From: a virus
DNA: 27,560 nucleotides
IMG/VR virus record: IMGVR_UViG_3300021959_003822
Location: 1 to 27,560 of that record
Strand: one strand, 5' to 3'
Position 1 is the first letter of the stretch. The number at the start of each line of letters is the position of its first letter. The notes beneath the pieces are model-generated. The model worked only from the letters and a program-made list of their open reading frames with translations, had not been told where the DNA came from and made no database searches. The position numbers and the translations under genes were made by a program. This document shows, piece after piece, positions 19,528-26,661 of this stretch.

Positions 19528-20457
19528 ATGAATGAAATTCAAGAAAATATTCCTGAAGATCAGGAAACCGTATCGTTTGATTTAGATGACGACAATCAAG
19601 CGAGTGTTGTTGCTGTAGAAACTTCTGAAAAAGAAGAAACCCGAACAATTGTACGGGATTCTGATGACGGCGCAAATGACGATGATCTAGAGAACTATAG
19701 TGAAAATGTTCAAAAGCGCATTAATCAGCTAACAGCAAAGCGTAAGCAGGCCATTGAAGAGGCAGAAGCCGCTTATCAGTATGCCCAGCAAGTCCAGACA
19801 CAGAACGAAGAGATGAAGAAGAAGCTCTCCGATTTGGACAAGGGCTACATCAACGAGTACGGATCGCGTATTGAAAGCCAATCAGCCGCTGCCAAAAGAA
19901 TGCTTCAAGAGGCATATGACAACGGCGACATGGAAAAAATGGCTCAAGCACAGGAAATCATTTCTGGCCTGACTATTGAAAAAGAGCGTTTGCGCATTCA
20001 AAAGCATCGCTCAGAGCGTCAGACGGCAGCAGAGCAAGCTCAAGCTGCACAGCCTCGTCAACAAGCTCCCCAGCAGCCACGCCAGATTGACAGAAAACTC
20101 TCAGGATGGATGGAGAAAAATCCTTGGTTTGGTGACGGCGGTGATCGCGTTATGACCGTTAGTGCGCAAGCCATACATGAACAGATTGTTGCTAATGAAG
20201 GCTTTGACCCTAATAGCGATGAATATTATCAGGAAATTGATCGCCGCATGCGGAGAGAGTTTCCTCACAAGTTTCAGGAGAAGCGGCAAAACGCCCAAGC
20301 CGTTACTCCTGCGTCAAATGGACGGTCAGCTACCAAAAGTGGGCGGAAAAAGACGGTGGAACTAACGCCGGGGCAAGTGAATTTTGCCAAGAAAATGGGA
20401 ATACCTCTAGAGCGTTATGCCCAAGAGGTTGCTAAACTGGAAAGGAAGCAAGCGTAA
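19528..20457 (+). CDS. Head scaffolding protein
   Basis: A 309-residue protein with the typical scaffold profile: an acidic N-terminus (EIQENIPEDQETVSFDLDDD), a long coiled coil (about 65-180), a Gln/Pro-rich spacer (QPRQQAPQQPRQ), and a C-terminal part ending LTPGQVNFAKKMGIPLERYA, which would contact the coat protein. It directs capsid assembly and leaves before DNA packaging. GGGAG is well spaced from the ATG at 19528; an ATG at 19522 and a GTG at 19513 are alternatives. A GAACAATTGTAC near-palindrome lies in the coding sequence at 19643-19654. Confidence 0.8.
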   Translation: MNEIQENIPEDQETVSFDLDDDNQASVVAVETSEKEETRTIVRDSDDGANDDDLENYSENVQKRINQLTAKRKQAIEEAEAAYQYAQQVQTQNEEMKKKLSDLDKGYINEYGSRIESQSAAAKRMLQEAYDNGDMEKMAQAQEIISGLTIEKERLRIQKHRSERQTAAEQAQAAQPRQQAPQQPRQIDRKLSGWMEKNPWFGDGGDRVMTVSAQAIHEQIVANEGFDPNSDEYYQEIDRRMRREFPHKFQEKRQNAQAVTPASNGRSATKSGRKKTVELTPGQVNFAKKMGIPLERYAQEVAKLERKQA

Positions 20458-20921
20458 TGTCTGATCGCACAAACCGGGATTCGCAAACCCGTGAAAAACA
20501 AGCGAGAGTTGCCGATTGGAGACCGCCTTCAGCCCTTGAGGCACCAGAAGCACCTATTGGTTATAAGCATCGGTGGATTCGTGAATCTGTTATGGAATAC
20601 GATGATCGTAACAATGTTCACAAACGCCGCCGTGAAGGATGGGAGCTTGTAAAAGCAGAAGACTATCCTGATTTTGATGCCCCTGTCGTTGACGAGGGTA
20701 AAAACGCAGGCGTAATTGGCGTTGGTGGTTTGGTTCTAGCCAGAATACCAGAAGAAATTGCGGATCAGCGTAATTCTCATTATCAGAATACCGCCCAAAA
20801 CCAAATGGAAGCTGTGGATCGTGATTGGATGAGAGAGTCCAATGCCGCGATGCCAAAGCTTAAACCACAACGTAGCTCCTCTGTGTCCTTCGGTGGACCC
20901 AAAGGGGTAGCTGACAACTAG
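20457..20921 (+). CDS. Conserved head-module protein of unknown role
   Basis: A 154-residue protein starting in the scaffold stop (TAATG). The sequence includes GYKHRWIRESVMEYDDRNNV and REGWELVKAEDYPDFDAPVV, then a short Gly/Val-rich part (GVIGVGGLVLARIPEEIA) and a polar tail. Proteins with this HRWIRES...EGWE.V...DYP pattern appear between scaffold and capsid genes in marine phages. It is probably a minor head component or assembly factor. No enzymatic motif. Confidence 0.7.
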   Translation: MSDRTNRDSQTREKQARVADWRPPSALEAPEAPIGYKHRWIRESVMEYDDRNNVHKRRREGWELVKAEDYPDFDAPVVDEGKNAGVIGVGGLVLARIPEEIADQRNSHYQNTAQNQMEAVDRDWMRESNAAMPKLKPQRSSSVSFGGPKGVADN

Positions 20922-20932
20922 GAGAAAGAAAG

Positions 20933-21517
20933 ATGGCGAACAAAGACGCTTCTTTTGGCCTGCGCCTTTCGCGTTCAGGCAACGGCTCCGATCTGCAAAA
21001 CATGCAGAACAAGTACCGGATTGCATCTGGCTACAACACAACCATTTACCAAGGCGACCTCGTAGCGGTTGTTACTGGTGGTGGAATTGAACGTGTTGCC
21101 GCTGGCGGCTCTGGACTTATTCTGGGTGTTTTCAACGGAGTAAATTACACTGACTCAGACGGCAAGCCGCGCTGGTCAAACAAGTGGACTGCTGGTACAG
21201 TTGCATCAGATGCTGAAGCATCAGTAATTGACGCACCTCATGCTGTCTATGAAATTCAGGCTGACGCTGCAATGCCAGTAGCAGACCTGTTCGGTAACTT
21301 TGACATTGTAGATCAGTCGCCTGTTGGTGATAATGCTTCTGGCATCTCACGGATGGAAATGGCTGTGTCTACTGGTGCAACAACCGCAACTCTTCCTCTG
21401 AAGGCGATTGATATCTCCACAGATCCAGAGAACAGTGATGTAGCATCAGCCAACACAAATGTCATCGTCATGATCAACAATCACCTGTTCTCAGGTGGCA
21501 CACTTGGCTTGGCATAA
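20933..21517 (+). CDS. Probable head decoration / stabilisation protein
   Basis: A 194-residue, beta-rich protein just before the capsid gene, the usual place for a decoration protein. It is Gly, Ala, Ser and Thr rich, with segments such as ASGYNTTIYQGDLVAVVTGG and LILGVFNGVNYTD, typical of small beta-barrel coat-stabilising proteins. GAGAAAGAAAG precedes the ATG. Thirteen bases separate it from the capsid start. The assignment rests on position and composition. Confidence 0.65.
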   Translation: MANKDASFGLRLSRSGNGSDLQNMQNKYRIASGYNTTIYQGDLVAVVTGGGIERVAAGGSGLILGVFNGVNYTDSDGKPRWSNKWTAGTVASDAEASVIDAPHAVYEIQADAAMPVADLFGNFDIVDQSPVGDNASGISRMEMAVSTGATTATLPLKAIDISTDPENSDVASANTNVIVMINNHLFSGGTLGLA

Positions 21518-21529
21518 GGAGGCTGAATA

Positions 21530-22438
21530 ATGGCTATTTCTCGCGCACAACTAGCGAAAGAGCTAGAACCCGGCCTAAACGCTCTATTCGGAATCGAATA
21601 TGATCGTTATGAAGCCGAGCATGCCGAAATCTACGACACCGAATCTTCAGATCGTGCATTTGAAGAAGAGGTAATGCTCGTTGGTTTTGGAAATGCACAA
21701 ACCAAAGCTGAAGGCGCTGGCGTCAATTTTGACAACGCCTCAGAGGCTTACACAGCACGTTATACGCATGAGACAATTGCTCTTGCGTTTGCGCTGACTG
21801 AAGAAGCAATGGAAGACAACCTGTATGACCGTCTGGGCGCACGTTACACACGCGCACTCGCACGTTCAATGGCTCACACCAAGCAGGTTAAAGCTGCCGC
21901 AACTCTTAACAACGCCTTCAACTCTGCCTTCTCTGGCGGTGACGGCAAAGAGCTTTGTGCAACTGATCACCCACTGGCTGGTGGCGGTACATTCCGCAAC
22001 GAGCCATCAACTGCTGCTGACCTCAACGAAACATCACTTGAGAATGCCTTGATTGACATCTCAACATTCGTTGATGAGCGGAACATGATCATTGCTCTTC
22101 GTGGCATGAAATTGATCATTCCACCACAGCTTCAGTTCGTAGCTGATCGTCTTCTTGAGTCCACACTCCGCGTTGGCACATCCGACAACGATGTGAACGC
22201 AATCCGCAACATGGGTATGCTGCCAGAGGGTTACACAATTAACCACTTCCTGACAGACCCTGATGCGTTCTTCATCAAGACAGACGCTCCAAACGGCTTC
22301 AAGCACTTTGAGCGTACTCCGCTTTCAACCAACATGGAGGCTGATTTCGATTCAGGCAACATGCGGTTTAAGGCTCGTGAGCGTTACAGCTTCGGCTATA
22401 GTGACCCACGCGCAGTGTTCGGTTCACCGGGCGCATAA
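21530..22438 (+). CDS. Major capsid protein
   Basis: A 302-residue protein preceded by a strong AAGGAGG and followed by a terminator, suiting the most abundant virion protein. The layout is that of an HK97-fold coat protein of the Mu-gpT/marine phage type: a helical N-arm (AQLAKELEPGLNALFGIEYD), ETIALAFALTEEAMEDNLYD, a central ATDHPLAGGGTFRN loop, and MKLIIPPQLQFVADRLLES with a C-terminal FKARERYSFGYSDPRAVFGS. No protease gene was seen nearby, so maturation by cleavage is not evident. Confidence 0.88.
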   Translation: MAISRAQLAKELEPGLNALFGIEYDRYEAEHAEIYDTESSDRAFEEEVMLVGFGNAQTKAEGAGVNFDNASEAYTARYTHETIALAFALTEEAMEDNLYDRLGARYTRALARSMAHTKQVKAAATLNNAFNSAFSGGDGKELCATDHPLAGGGTFRNEPSTAADLNETSLENALIDISTFVDERNMIIALRGMKLIIPPQLQFVADRLLESTLRVGTSDNDVNAIRNMGMLPEGYTINHFLTDPDAFFIKTDAPNGFKHFERTPLSTNMEADFDSGNMRFKARERYSFGYSDPRAVFGSPGA

Positions 22439-22459
22439 GCGAACAATTATACGGAAAAG

Positions 22460-22484
22460 GGCGGCTATTCAGCCGCCTTTTTTT
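22460..22484 (+). terminator. Rho-independent terminator after the capsid gene
   Basis: GGCGGCT (22460-22466) pairs with AGCCGCC (22471-22477) over ATTC, followed by seven Ts. A GAACAATTATAC element (22441-22452) lies between the capsid stop and this hairpin. Confidence 0.93.
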
Positions 22485-22502
22485 GTTGTACAATACGTTA
22501 TC

Positions 22503-22543
22503 CCTGACAGTCGCATGGTGCGGCTGACACTAGCCACGACAGG
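22503..22543 (+). promoter_or_regulatory. Structured leader that may mask a ribosome-binding site
   Basis: CAGTCGCA (22508-22515) pairs with TGCGGCTG (22519-22526, one G-U). An outer stem CCTG (22503-22506) with CAGG (22540-22543) would cover part of the AGGAG of the next gene. GGCT/AGCC (22522-22525, 22532-22535) gives an alternative fold. No clear promoter was found between the capsid terminator and this gene. Confidence 0.45.
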
Positions 22544-22551
22544 AGATAATC

Positions 22552-22761
22552 ATGGCTCTATCTACTTTTTCAGGACCAGTTCGTTCAAACGCTGGTTTTC
22601 AGATCCCCGTTGTAACCACCGCTAATCTGCCAGCCTTTGCAGACGTTGCTGTCGGAACCGTTTACATGGTTAGCGACAATGGTGCCGGTGACAATGAATA
22701 TTGTATTGTTATTAATACAGGTGCCGCTTGGGTAACAGCAGTAGGCGCAGCACTTAGCTAA
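22552..22761 (+). CDS. Small virion-like protein
   Basis: A 69-residue protein behind CAGGAG. It starts MALSTFSGPVRSNAGFQIP and ends with INTGAAWVTAVGAALS. The FSGPVRS..GF start and AW...G ending resemble short structural proteins I associate with marine phage tail or head-fibre regions. It is beta-rich with no membrane segment. It precedes two related small proteins and may belong with them in the virion. Confidence 0.68.
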   Translation: MALSTFSGPVRSNAGFQIPVVTTANLPAFADVAVGTVYMVSDNGAGDNEYCIVINTGAAWVTAVGAALS

Positions 22762-22774
22762 ACAGGAGGCTTAG

Positions 22775-23056
22775 ATGGCTGGTCCAGTAAAAGCCTATAA
22801 TTTTGCTCAAAGCGCTTCTGCCGCAGTGGTGGGTCCTGCGCGTTCTCGTGTACGTCAAATTGTGATTTATGCGGCAGCGGCTGGTGCCTTTACCGTAAAA
22901 AATGGAAGTGCTTCTGGTGAAACATTGATTACGCAAAAGTTCCCAACCGGCATTCATCATCTAAACATTCCTGATGATGGGATTCTGGCTACAGGAGGCG
23001 CGTACATTTCTGCTTTCACAGGCGCAAGCAATGAACTGACAATCTTTTTGTCATAA
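22775..23056 (+). CDS. Small beta-rich protein, paralogue A
   Basis: A 93-residue protein behind CAGGAGG. It has strands (RVRQIVIYAAAAGAFTVKNG), then HHLNIPDDGILATGGAYISA and LTIFLS at the end. Strand order and the IP-DGI...G...LT-F ending match the next gene's product, so the two arose by duplication. Likely a virion surface or connector protein; no known family is assigned. Confidence 0.68.
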   Translation: MAGPVKAYNFAQSASAAVVGPARSRVRQIVIYAAAAGAFTVKNGSASGETLITQKFPTGIHHLNIPDDGILATGGAYISAFTGASNELTIFLS

Positions 23057-23065
23057 GGAGTCAAA

Positions 23066-23353
23066 ATGGCTGGGAATGAAGTCAAAGCGGTTCACAGACA
23101 CGATTCTGGATCGTTTGCTTCAGGCCGTGGTCGTTTGATGGGCTTTATTATAAATCACGATACAGGCGCGACAGGTCAAGCACTTATTTATGACAATGCT
23201 TCTGCCGCGTCTGGTACTATTGTTTTGGAGTTAGATGAGTCCGGAAAAGGCGCTTTTGGAATGGAGATTCCTGGTGATGGAATAATTTTTGAGAATGGAC
23301 TTTTTGGAAATATTCCTAGTGATGTAACTCTAACTTTATTTGTGCAGAGATAA
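23066..23353 (+). CDS. Small beta-rich protein, paralogue B
   Basis: A 95-residue protein nine bases after paralogue A, behind AAGGAG. It shares the same layout (GRLMGFIINHDTGATGQALI, then EIPGDGIIFENGLFGN and VTLTLFVQR). The IP-DGI...G...LT.F ending aligns with paralogue A while the rest has diverged. Probably a second subunit of the same virion part. Confidence 0.68.
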   Translation: MAGNEVKAVHRHDSGSFASGRGRLMGFIINHDTGATGQALIYDNASAASGTIVLELDESGKGAFGMEIPGDGIIFENGLFGNIPSDVTLTLFVQR

Positions 23354-23354
23354 C

Positions 23355-23648
23355 ATGGCTCGTAAAAAAGAGAATCCAATACGCAAAACCACTGGTAAAG
23401 GCGGTAACTACCGCAAAACTAAGTCAGGCGCTGGCATGACTGAAAAGGGTGTCAAAGCTTACCGCCGTAAAAACCCTGGTAGCAAGCTAAAAACAGCCGT
23501 AACCGGCAAGGTTAAAAAGGGCAGTAAGGACGCAAAGCGGCGTAAGTCATTTTGCGCTCGCTCCGCTGGTCAAATGAAAAAGTTTCCAAAGGCAGCGAAG
23601 GATCCAAATAGCCGTTTGCGCCAAGCCAGACGGAGGTGGAAGTGCTAA
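23355..23648 (+). CDS. Small very basic Cys-containing phage protein (DUF6321-like)
   Basis: A 97-residue, highly basic protein: GMTEKGVKAYRRKNPGSKLK, TGKVKKGSKDAKRRKSFCAR, then KDPNSRLRQARRRWKC. This pattern is widespread in phages and corresponds to what I remember as DUF6321. The charge suggests it binds DNA and may be packaged. AGAGA precedes the ATG at 23355. It is the first of three basic proteins in this stretch. The family number is from memory. Confidence 0.75.
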   Translation: MARKKENPIRKTTGKGGNYRKTKSGAGMTEKGVKAYRRKNPGSKLKTAVTGKVKKGSKDAKRRKSFCARSAGQMKKFPKAAKDPNSRLRQARRRWKC

Positions 23649-23650
23649 CT

Positions 23651-23884
23651 ATGGATCAAAAGATTATTTTAGCTATTGCTGGTGTACTCAGCACAGCAAT
23701 CATTGGTGTTTTAGTTACCTTCTTATACTGGGTGGGTAACAATGTTGTTGATTTAAAGACAGACACTGCTGTGATTACTGTGAAGGTGGAAGAAAACCAC
23801 AAGATGTTAAGCGTCCTATGGGATGATTTTTTGGAGAAGAAAAATGGCAATCTCGCGCAGTTCTATGTCCAAGCAAACAAGTAA
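23651..23884 (+). CDS. Small membrane-anchored protein
   Basis: A 77-residue protein with one N-terminal membrane helix (about 4-27, IILAIAGVLSTAIIGVLVTF) and a hydrophilic C-terminal helix (KVEENHKMLSVLWDDFLEKK). That is the shape of an i-spanin or haemolysin XhlA-like lysis accessory, but no family motif confirms it. GGAGG at 23632-23636 is far from the ATG at 23651 and nearer a GTG at 23642, so the start is uncertain. It overlaps the next gene by about 40 bases. Confidence 0.62.
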   Translation: MDQKIILAIAGVLSTAIIGVLVTFLYWVGNNVVDLKTDTAVITVKVEENHKMLSVLWDDFLEKKNGNLAQFYVQANK

Positions 23885-24056
23885 GGGCGGTTCTAAAAAA
23901 GACGCCTGTTATAGTAAGGTAAAGGGCAGGTATAAAGTCTGGCCCTCCGCGTATGCGTCTGGCGCATTAGCGAAATGCCGCAAGGTTGGTGCTAAAAACT
24001 GGGGGACAAAATCAAAGAAAGGAGGCAGCAAGGGCAGGGCTACCAAAAAGCGGTAA
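23844..24056 (+). CDS. Small basic KDACYxKV protein
   Basis: A 70-residue basic protein: GGSKKDACYSKVKGRYKVWP followed by SAYASGALAKCRKVGAKNWG and a lysine-rich tail. The KDACY.KV..RYKVWPSAYASGAL..CRK signature is frequent in phages and large viruses, function unknown. GGAGA lies before the ATG at 23844. Its two cysteines and charge fit a small DNA-binding virion protein. Confidence 0.75.
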   Translation: MAISRSSMSKQTSKGGSKKDACYSKVKGRYKVWPSAYASGALAKCRKVGAKNWGTKSKKGGSKGRATKKR

Positions 24057-24533
24057 ATGATAGCTGAAGTTTTAACCGGCATTGCGCTTGTTCAAAAGTC
24101 CGTTGAATTCATAAAAAGCAACATTTCTACGGTTCAGGATATTAGCCAAATAGCTGGTCAGATTGATGATCTGTTTCGTGGAGAAAAAGAGGCACAGCAA
24201 GCCAGAAACAAAAAAGCCGGTGGCGGATTGGGCGATCAATTTGGCGTAGACACTGTTGCAAAAGAAATGATAGACGCCAAAATTGCGGCGGAAAAGTTGC
24301 AAGAAGTAGCTACTTTAGTCGATATGAGATTTGGTCACGGAACGTGGAAAGGTATTGTTGCTGAAAGAGCTAAACGTATACAAGAAGCTAAAGAGGCAGC
24401 GGCGGCTGAACGTAGAAAAAAGATACAAGAGGCTAAAGAATTTGAAGAAACAATGAAGCAAATAGTCCTTGTCGCTGGCGTTTTGATTATGTCTATTGGA
24501 ATGTTTGTTTATTTGTTCGCAGTTGTTTTGTAG
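24057..24533 (+). CDS. Helical protein with a C-terminal membrane anchor
   Basis: A 158-residue protein starting directly after the previous TAA. It has an N-terminal hydrophobic helix (MIAEVLTGIALVQKSVEFIK), a long charged coiled coil with the repeated KRIQEAKE/KKIQEAKE (about 107-128), and a C-terminal membrane helix (QIVLVAGVLIMSIGMFVYLF). Similar proteins occur in marine phage structural regions. It could be an internal virion or ejection-related protein that spans the host membrane; this is inferred from topology only. Confidence 0.66.
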   Translation: MIAEVLTGIALVQKSVEFIKSNISTVQDISQIAGQIDDLFRGEKEAQQARNKKAGGGLGDQFGVDTVAKEMIDAKIAAEKLQEVATLVDMRFGHGTWKGIVAERAKRIQEAKEAAAAERRKKIQEAKEFEETMKQIVLVAGVLIMSIGMFVYLFAVVL

Positions 24534-24546
24534 GTATGGACGAAAT

Positions 24547-24822
24547 ATGGCAGTACGAAAAACTAAAAAAGGAGCGGCCCTCAAACGGTGGTTCAAAGAG
24601 GAGTGGAAGGATGTTCGCACGGGGAAAGCGTGTGGGCGTAGCAAGGGTGAAAAACGGGGTACTCCATATTGCCGCCCCTCCAAGCGCGTGTCTTCTAAGA
24701 CCCCGAAAACAAGCGGAGAGATGACAGCAGCAGAAAAGCGTAGTAGAATATCGCAGAAGAAGCGTCTAGGTCAACCGGCAGGAAAGCCAAGGCGCGTTAA
24801 GCCTTTGAAGAGGAAAAAGTAA
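24547..24822 (+). CDS. Small very basic Cys-containing phage protein (DUF5872-like)
   Basis: A 91-residue, highly basic protein: KKGAALKRWFKEEWKDVRTG, KACGRSKGEKRGTPYCRPSK, then EMTAAEKRSRISQKKRLGQP and a KRKK end. The W-F-K-E-x-W...CGR...Y..C pattern resembles a domain I remember as DUF5872. No clear ribosome-binding site precedes the ATG at 24547. It is the third basic Cys protein in this stretch and leads directly into the neck genes. Confidence 0.72.
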   Translation: MAVRKTKKGAALKRWFKEEWKDVRTGKACGRSKGEKRGTPYCRPSKRVSSKTPKTSGEMTAAEKRSRISQKKRLGQPAGKPRRVKPLKRKK

Positions 24823-25488
24823 ATGGCCGTATCTGGGTCTACTAATTTTGAGCTTGATGTAAGTGATTACATTGAAGAGGCTTTTGAGCGTTGCGGCCTT
24901 GAAGTCCGCACTGGCTATGACTTAAAAACAGCTCGCAGATCTTTAAACCTGATGCTTGCTGATTGGGCAAACCGTGGTTTAAATCAGTGGACAATTGAGC
25001 AGCGCACACTAGCTCTTGTTCAGGGAACTGGAAACTATACTCTTGGCGCAGATGTTATTGATGTATTGTCAGCATCGTTGCGCAGAAGCGGCACAGACTA
25101 CTCAATGGATAGAGTTAGCCGAGATGAATATCTATCCATTCCATCAAAGACAACAGAGGCTCGCCCTACTCAGTTTTTTGTAGATCGTCAAATAACGCCG
25201 ACTATAAAGCTGTGGCCAGTTCCAGAGAATAGCACAGATATTATCGTTTATGATTGTTTGACTAGAATGGACGATGCTGACGATTATAATAACACATTGC
25301 AAATGCCCTTTAGATTTTACCCATGTCTAGCTGCTGGCCTTGCTTACTATCTTGCAATCAAAAAAGCACCTGATCGTATTCAAATGCTAAAAGCTATTTA
25401 TGATGAAGAATTTGATCGTGCGCAGGCAGAAGATCGTGACAGAGCGTCATTTAGCATAACTCCTAACCTTCAATATTATAGGATTTAA
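24823..25488 (+). CDS. P22 gp4-like head-tail connector (tail accessory factor)
   Basis: A 221-residue protein right after the basic gene. The start (YIEEAFERCGLEVRTGYDLK, then ARRSLNLMLADWANRGLNQW) and a middle VLSASLRRSGTDYSMDR resemble the neck proteins of P22-like phages (gp4, tail accessory factor) that extend the portal ring after packaging. This agrees with the P22-like portal at 14928. GGAAAAAGT precedes the ATG. The assignment is by layout. Confidence 0.68.
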   Translation: MAVSGSTNFELDVSDYIEEAFERCGLEVRTGYDLKTARRSLNLMLADWANRGLNQWTIEQRTLALVQGTGNYTLGADVIDVLSASLRRSGTDYSMDRVSRDEYLSIPSKTTEARPTQFFVDRQITPTIKLWPVPENSTDIIVYDCLTRMDDADDYNNTLQMPFRFYPCLAAGLAYYLAIKKAPDRIQMLKAIYDEEFDRAQAEDRDRASFSITPNLQYYRI

Positions 25489-25490
25489 TA

Positions 25491-25997
25491 ATGGCTAGGT
25501 TCGCTTCTGGCAAAGACGCATACGGAATATCAGACAGGTCTGGTTTTCGTTATCGTCTTCGTGATATGCGCAAAGAGTGGAACGGCTTGCTTGTTGGAAA
25601 AGATGAGTGGGAAGCAAAACACCCACAGCTTGAAATTACACGGCGTCCACCTGATGCGGAAGCTTTAAGAGATCCGCGCCCTGACAATAGAACGGCTCCA
25701 GAAGTTGAACATCTTTTGGGTTTGAACGCATTTTTAACCGGCGCTTCTGGAAGCAATGTAATAACTGTTACAGAGCCGTCTCATGGACGAACAACCGGAG
25801 ATGTAGTAAGATTTCGCAGCGTAAAACCATTTGACGGTTTTTTGGCTTCAGATATTGAGTATGCTTCTGGTAACAGCATTACGGTAGTAAGCGTGGACAG
25901 ATACACATTTGTTGCTAATTCAGGCACAGCGACAGAGGGTGGGCAAAGAGGCGGCGGCGGTTCCGCTACGTCTGGGCCTGTAACATTGGTGATATAA
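25491..25997 (+). CDS. Structural neck/tail protein of unknown detail
   Basis: A 168-residue protein starting MARFASGKDAYGISDRSGFR and continuing RDMRKEWNGLLVGKDEWEAK with HPQLE. This N-terminus seems common among marine podovirus-like phages. The C-terminal half is beta-rich, with ASGSNVITVTEPSHGRTTGD and a Gly-rich end, possibly an exposed loop. It lies between two connector-like genes and is likely a neck or tail-hub component. Confidence 0.7.
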   Translation: MARFASGKDAYGISDRSGFRYRLRDMRKEWNGLLVGKDEWEAKHPQLEITRRPPDAEALRDPRPDNRTAPEVEHLLGLNAFLTGASGSNVITVTEPSHGRTTGDVVRFRSVKPFDGFLASDIEYASGNSITVVSVDRYTFVANSGTATEGGQRGGGGSATSGPVTLVI

Positions 25998-26645
25998 ATG
26001 AGCTTTACATACGCACAACTGCAAACTGCAATACAGGATTTTACAGATAACTCTGAAACATCCTTTGTTAACAATCTTCCTGTTTTCATTAGATCATGTG
26101 AAGATAGAATACTGACTGTTGTTGATCTTGAGCTTTTTAGAAAAAACGCAGTATCTCAATTGACGATTGGGGATCCTTATTTAAATGTTCCGACTGACTA
26201 CTTAGCTCCGTTTTCTATGCAAATTACAACTGCTAATTACAAGGAATTTTTAGAGTTAAAAGACGTTAACTACTTGCAGGAATACTATAATTCTATTAAT
26301 GCACCGGCTACTCCAAAATATTATGGAATATTTGATGTAGACAATTTTATTTTAAGCCCAACACCAAACCTCGCCTATGACGTTGAGCTGCATTATTATT
26401 ATAAGCCCACAAGTATCACCGCAGGATTGCCTGCTGGCACGACTTGGCTTAGTGAAAACGCTCCAAATGCCCTTCTTTACGGTTCACTCGTTGAAGCGTA
26501 TACTTACATGAAAGGCGAGCAAGATATGATGCAGTTGTATGAGCAGCGGTTTATGCAGGAAATACAAAGATTAAAGGATTTGGCTGAAGCTAGAGAGAAT
26601 AGCGATGCCTACAGGAGAGGTCTACCTGATAGGCCACGCACTTAA
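25998..26645 (+). CDS. SU10-adaptor-like neck protein
   Basis: A 215-residue protein. The N-terminus (TYAQLQTAIQDFTDNSETSF, then FIRSCEDRIL) is followed by a beta part (LTIGDPYLNVPTDYLAPFSM) and a C-terminal helix that ends ARENSDAYRRGLPDRPRT. This order resembles adaptor proteins of the SU10/phiEco32-type neck. Gene order portal...gp4-like...adaptor-like supports a short-tailed virion. It starts directly after the previous stop. Confidence 0.66.
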   Translation: MSFTYAQLQTAIQDFTDNSETSFVNNLPVFIRSCEDRILTVVDLELFRKNAVSQLTIGDPYLNVPTDYLAPFSMQITTANYKEFLELKDVNYLQEYYNSINAPATPKYYGIFDVDNFILSPTPNLAYDVELHYYYKPTSITAGLPAGTTWLSENAPNALLYGSLVEAYTYMKGEQDMMQLYEQRFMQEIQRLKDLAEARENSDAYRRGLPDRPRT

Positions 26646-26661
26646 ACAGGAGTAAGGAACG

